From: Enterovibrio calviensis DSM 14347
GTDB lineage: Bacteria; Pseudomonadota; Gammaproteobacteria; Enterobacterales; Vibrionaceae
Length of the DNA: 64,000 nucleotides
Assembly: GCF_000621165.1 (NCBI RefSeq)
Contig: NZ_KK211218.1
Location: forward strand, 117,196 to 181,195
Direction: 5' to 3'
Shown: positions 61,357 to 64,000 of the stretch, one piece after another
How the letters are laid out: the number at the start of each line of letters is the position of its first letter
Numbering within the stretch: position 1 is the first letter of the stretch
The notes under the pieces: model-generated
What the model was told of the DNA's origin: nothing
Seen by the model: only the letters and a program-made list of their open reading frames with translations
The model's database searches: none
Program-made: the position numbers and the translations under genes

Positions 61357-62520
61357 TTAGTGCGCGCCAGCACCACCGGTGTCGCTGCCATGGTTCTGCA
61401 GATACTTCAGCAGGGTGCGTTCTTCGGTTTTGCTCAGGCGGTAATAAGCACTCATTGCTTTCAGGCTCGAAATCCAGCCGTTAGCGGTGAAGTGGCCTGG
61501 AGCAGGGGCTGCGTGACAAGAGTTACAAGAAGACGAGTACATTTCTGATGCGTAATCCCAAACAGGATCGATGCTGTCAATCAGACCGTCTTTGGTCACG
61601 TAGGCGTTAACTGCAACTTGTTTCCAAGCAATGTTGGTTGCTTGGTCGATTTCTTCAGAAATCACAGTTTCAGTCGTTTTGACTTCACCACGGATGGTTG
61701 CCTTGAATACACGTTTACCCATGTATTCGGTCATCACGCGGCCTTTACCGTTGGTTTCGATCCAGCCCTGAATGCGAACTTTCAGCATGTCGCCTTCTTC
61801 AGCGATTACATCGATTTCAGAAGCAGGTAGCAGTTGACCTTCCACTTTGCCATTCGCATCAGCAGTGGCGAACAAGCTCTTCTCTTCAATTGAGTACAGC
61901 TTTTTAGCGCCAGCAGGAACTGTTGCAGAAGCCGTCAGTGTTTCGAATGTCTTACGGAAACCACCTGCCATGTTTGGCAGTTCGTGGGCAATACCTTTGT
62001 GACACTCAACACACGCCATGTTTTCTTTGGCAGCAGGGATCATCTCTTTCATGGCTTGAACAGATTGTTTGCTGTGATCCATTGCGTCGTATGAGTGACA
62101 AGTCGTACAGGTTTTGTAGTTCTCGTCCGCCATGCGATCCCAGACTTTCTGGGCGAGCTCGAGCCGGTGCTCCTCGAACTTTTCGGGTGTATCTATCTTG
62201 CCAGTGATGAAGTGGTGATAAAGGTCAGTCACCGCACCCATCTTGCGGGTTACTTTACCAACGAAATCTTTTGGTTGGTGACAATCCACACATTCAGCAC
62301 GGATGCCTTTGGCATTACTGAAGTGAACAGATTGCTTATATTCTTCGTAGTTCTGCTGCATGGTATGGCACGACGTACAGAATTCAGTCGTCGAGAACAC
62401 CTCAAAGGTTTTGTTCATCGTGACTACACCTGCGATCGCAATGATGGCACCGATCAGTACCAACGCAATGATTGGATACTTACGGCTTGGCTTCATCAGC
62501 TTTTGCAATAGCTTTTTCAT
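61357..62520 (-). CDS. torC: TorC, pentahaem NapC/NirT-type cytochrome (387 aa)
   Basis: An N-terminal membrane anchor (YPIIALVLIGAIIAIAGVVT) is followed by five CxxCH haem sites: CTSCH, CVDCH, CTTCH, CVECH and, in the C-terminal domain, CNSCH. This 4+1 layout is diagnostic of TorC. It passes electrons from the quinol pool to TorA in the periplasm. The first gene of torCAD; Tor boxes lie upstream. Confidence 0.95.
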   Translation of the reverse strand: MKKLLQKLMKPSRKYPIIALVLIGAIIAIAGVVTMNKTFEVFSTTEFCTSCHTMQQNYEEYKQSVHFSNAKGIRAECVDCHQPKDFVGKVTRKMGAVTDLYHHFITGKIDTPEKFEEHRLELAQKVWDRMADENYKTCTTCHSYDAMDHSKQSVQAMKEMIPAAKENMACVECHKGIAHELPNMAGGFRKTFETLTASATVPAGAKKLYSIEEKSLFATADANGKVEGQLLPASEIDVIAEEGDMLKVRIQGWIETNGKGRVMTEYMGKRVFKATIRGEVKTTETVISEEIDQATNIAWKQVAVNAYVTKDGLIDSIDPVWDYASEMYSSSCNSCHAAPAPGHFTANGWISSLKAMSAYYRLSKTEERTLLKYLQNHGSDTGGAGAH

Positions 62521-62932
62521 AAAATGGATACACCCATAATGTTCTTGTAGTTAGTGATGGGTCATTCCCTGAACCGTGTTAGGAAAGCAAACCAGCGCAC
62601 TTTAGCTACGTGTTTTTGATGCGTTATTTCGAGTGGCGCATAGTAACGGTTGGATGTGAATATGGTTACGCACCAAAATGAACGGCAGGGATCGAGATAT
62701 GAAAGGATGTGAACAGATGACAATTCGGCGTCGTAATGTGGCGACAATGTGCTTCTAACTCCTTAAAAAATGGAGAATTTGTAATTCAACTCGCAAAATT
62801 CCACTTCATGTCTTTTTAAAATCATTAGCTTGAGATTCCAAAAAACTGAAAAAATAGTGAGATAAATCAAATTTCGCCACGCATTAGCTGTTAAAGTGCG
62901 CGCCTTCGTGACGAGTTGTGAACAGGATTACG
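62521..62932. promoter_or_regulatory. Divergent torC-torR control region
   Basis: On the minus strand four decamers resemble the E. coli Tor box CTGTTCATAT: CTGTTCACAT (62707-62716), CCTTTCATAT (62697-62706, directly adjacent), CCGTTCATTT (62676-62685) and ATATTCACAT (62654-62663). The first two abut and the others are spaced 11-12 bases on, as in the E. coli torC promoter. They are likely bound by TorR. Confidence 0.75.
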
Positions 62933-63643
62933 TTGAGTTATCACATTTTGGTCGTAGATGACGAAGTTGTTACTCGCACAATGATATGCGGATACTTCGA
63001 AAAACAAGGATATAGTGTCAGTCAGGCCGCTGACGGCAGGGAAATGCACAAAATTATGAACGACCGGCATGTTGATCTCGTTTTACTCGATATCAACTTA
63101 CCGGGTGAAGACGGTTTAATGCTGACCAGAGATCTTCGCAGTAAATCTGATGTGGGGATCATTTTGGTGACGGCTCGGACCGACAGCATCGACCGCATCG
63201 TCGGTTTAGAAATGGGCGCAGATGACTACTGCACAAAACCTGTCGAATTGCGTGAGTTGTTGGTAAGAGTCAGAAATTTGCTTTGGCGTATCTCTCGCAG
63301 CAATAACGCCACAGTTATTGAGAGTTTACCGCGAGAAAATGATAAAATCGTTAACTTCAATGGTTGGACATTCGACATTGATCGCCGAGCGCTCAGTAAT
63401 GCGTATGATGCGGTAAAGTTGACCAAAGCAGAATATGAAATGCTCGTTGCTTTTACGGCAAATCCGAATCGGGTTTTGAGCAGAGAGCGTCTTCTCAATC
63501 TGATCAGCCATCGTGTCGATGCGCCGAATGATCGTACCGTTGATGTACTGGTTCGTCGCTTAAGAAACAAAATAGAAGCAGAACCCAAGAAACCGCAGTT
63601 GTTTATTACTGTGCATGGTGAAGGTTACATGTTTGCGGGTTGA
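62933..63643 (+). CDS. torR: TorR, OmpR-type response regulator (236 aa)
   Basis: Receiver domain with HILVVDDEVVTRTMICGYFE (acidic pocket), phosphoacceptor Asp in LVLLDINLPGEDG and Lys in YCTKPVELREL, followed by a winged-helix DNA-binding domain (LTKAEYEMLVAFTANPNRVL, VDVLVRRLRNKIEAEP). It closely resembles E. coli TorR. I choose TTG 62933 after ACAGGATTACG because MSYHILVVDDE aligns with the E. coli start; a GTG at 62918 is an alternative. Activates torCAD when phosphorylated by TorS, which is not in the window. Confidence 0.9.
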   Translation: MSYHILVVDDEVVTRTMICGYFEKQGYSVSQAADGREMHKIMNDRHVDLVLLDINLPGEDGLMLTRDLRSKSDVGIILVTARTDSIDRIVGLEMGADDYCTKPVELRELLVRVRNLLWRISRSNNATVIESLPRENDKIVNFNGWTFDIDRRALSNAYDAVKLTKAEYEMLVAFTANPNRVLSRERLLNLISHRVDAPNDRTVDVLVRRLRNKIEAEPKKPQLFITVHGEGYMFAG

Positions 63644-63669
63644 TAGATGACTCGTGATCTGAGAGAGCT

Positions 63670-64000
63670 ATGAATTACATTTCCTTTGAAGACTACAAAC
63701 GTAAGTGGATTTTCACGCACCAGTCTATGCCTGTTGCGCCGGAAGACTACACCGAAATCAAGCCAATGGCGGAAGCGCGTGGCGCACAGTTGTGGCGTGA
63801 TTTTATTAGCAATGAAAGCCCGACACCTGACCATTTTGGTAAAGGTGATTGGCCTGTCATGCAAAGTGTGTGGGAGAACGATGTTAACTGGCAAAACCCT
63901 TGGGAAGAGGAAGCGGATTTGCCAGAGGCATTCATTGCGCATTTCCCATGGGAAGACAATGCGGTGGTGTATTTTTGCTATGAAAAAAATAACATCATAG
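63670..64000 (+). CDS. DUF2947-like protein, 3' end outside window
   Basis: ATG 63670 opens a frame that stays open to the right edge (110 codons). The product starts MNYISFEDYKRKWIFTHQSM and is rich in Trp and acidic residues (DFISNESPTPDHFGKGDWPV, NDVNWQNPWEEEADLPEAFI). It resembles DUF2947, a Vibrio-rich family of unknown function, as I recall. It is 26 bases after torR in the same direction, so possibly co-transcribed. Confidence 0.7.
   Translation, partial: MNYISFEDYKRKWIFTHQSMPVAPEDYTEIKPMAEARGAQLWRDFISNESPTPDHFGKGDWPVMQSVWENDVNWQNPWEEEADLPEAFIAHFPWEDNAVVYFCYEKNNII

Overview
The window is chromosomal DNA of a marine gammaproteobacterium, almost certainly a Vibrio (Vibrionaceae). The best evidence is at the right end. 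A TMAO-respiration locus (torR facing torC-torA-torD) sits beside a PurR-type LacI repressor and a TfoY gene with a canonical class-I cyclic-di-GMP (GEMM) riboswitch upstream, as in Vibrio cholerae. No tRNA, rRNA, CRISPR array, integrase or intact transposase was found by eye.

Layout. 1-6.2 kb: two tandem, leftward RTX-type calcium-binding repeat proteins; the first runs off the left edge. 6.7-12.1 kb: an accessory island with a pair of DUF2589 proteins, a zinc-ribbon microprotein and a Cys-rich lipoprotein facing a leftward trio (a nucleoside-phosphorylase-like protein and two unknowns). 12.4-18.5 kb: two LysR regulators, a gluzincin-like lipoprotein protease, a class-C beta-lactamase-like (NylB-like) serine hydrolase and a Crp/Fnr regulator. 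18.7-22.3 kb: SDR, DUF2141 and VTT genes, a LysE/RhtB exporter and a GNAT. 22.5-26.7 kb: poorly known small genes separated by three copies of a structured repeat of about 145-230 bp, ending in a frameshifted HNH nuclease. 27.0-32.2 kb: an RND efflux pump with its adaptor, a divergent TetR repressor and a 58-residue DUF6435-like gene. 32.6-42.5 kb: a Dcu transporter, acetylpolyamine deacetylase plus PotD-like binding protein, an alkylsulfatase with LysR, a second DUF6435-like gene, an EamA exporter with divergent LysR, and a double SnoaL protein. 42.9-54.1 kb: RIO kinase, TTC38-like TPR protein, DsbA-fold protein, DUF418 membrane protein, a ynjBCD/ynjF-like transporter cluster and a VTT-disulfide-oxidoreductase fusion. 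54.6-64.0 kb: small membrane protein, tfoY, purR, torD-torA-torC, torR and the start of a DUF2947-like gene.

The most unusual structural signal is a recurring insertion pattern. At three places (13.4-15.6, 20.5-21.8 and 43.7-47.9 kb) accessory genes lie next to core genes whose 3' ends are present twice in direct orientation, one intact and one truncated and sometimes diverged. At 46.2-46.4 kb the remnant fuses the tail of one flanking gene to the tail of the other. This looks like integration of a circularised or concatenated foreign allele by homologous recombination at convergent gene ends. Two of these insertions, and the three-copy repeat, also carry a common motif resembling AAAGTGCCTGTCCCC. 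No recombinase gene is visible.

Regulation that can be read directly: four Tor-box-like decamers upstream of torC, a GEMM riboswitch before tfoY, twin TetR-type palindromes exactly 40 bp apart between the efflux operon and its regulator, a 24-bp tandem repeat between a serine hydrolase and its divergent LysR, and a 19-bp-spacer MerR-style promoter upstream of the LysE-family exporter. Percent identities and family assignments are by eye; no database search was run.
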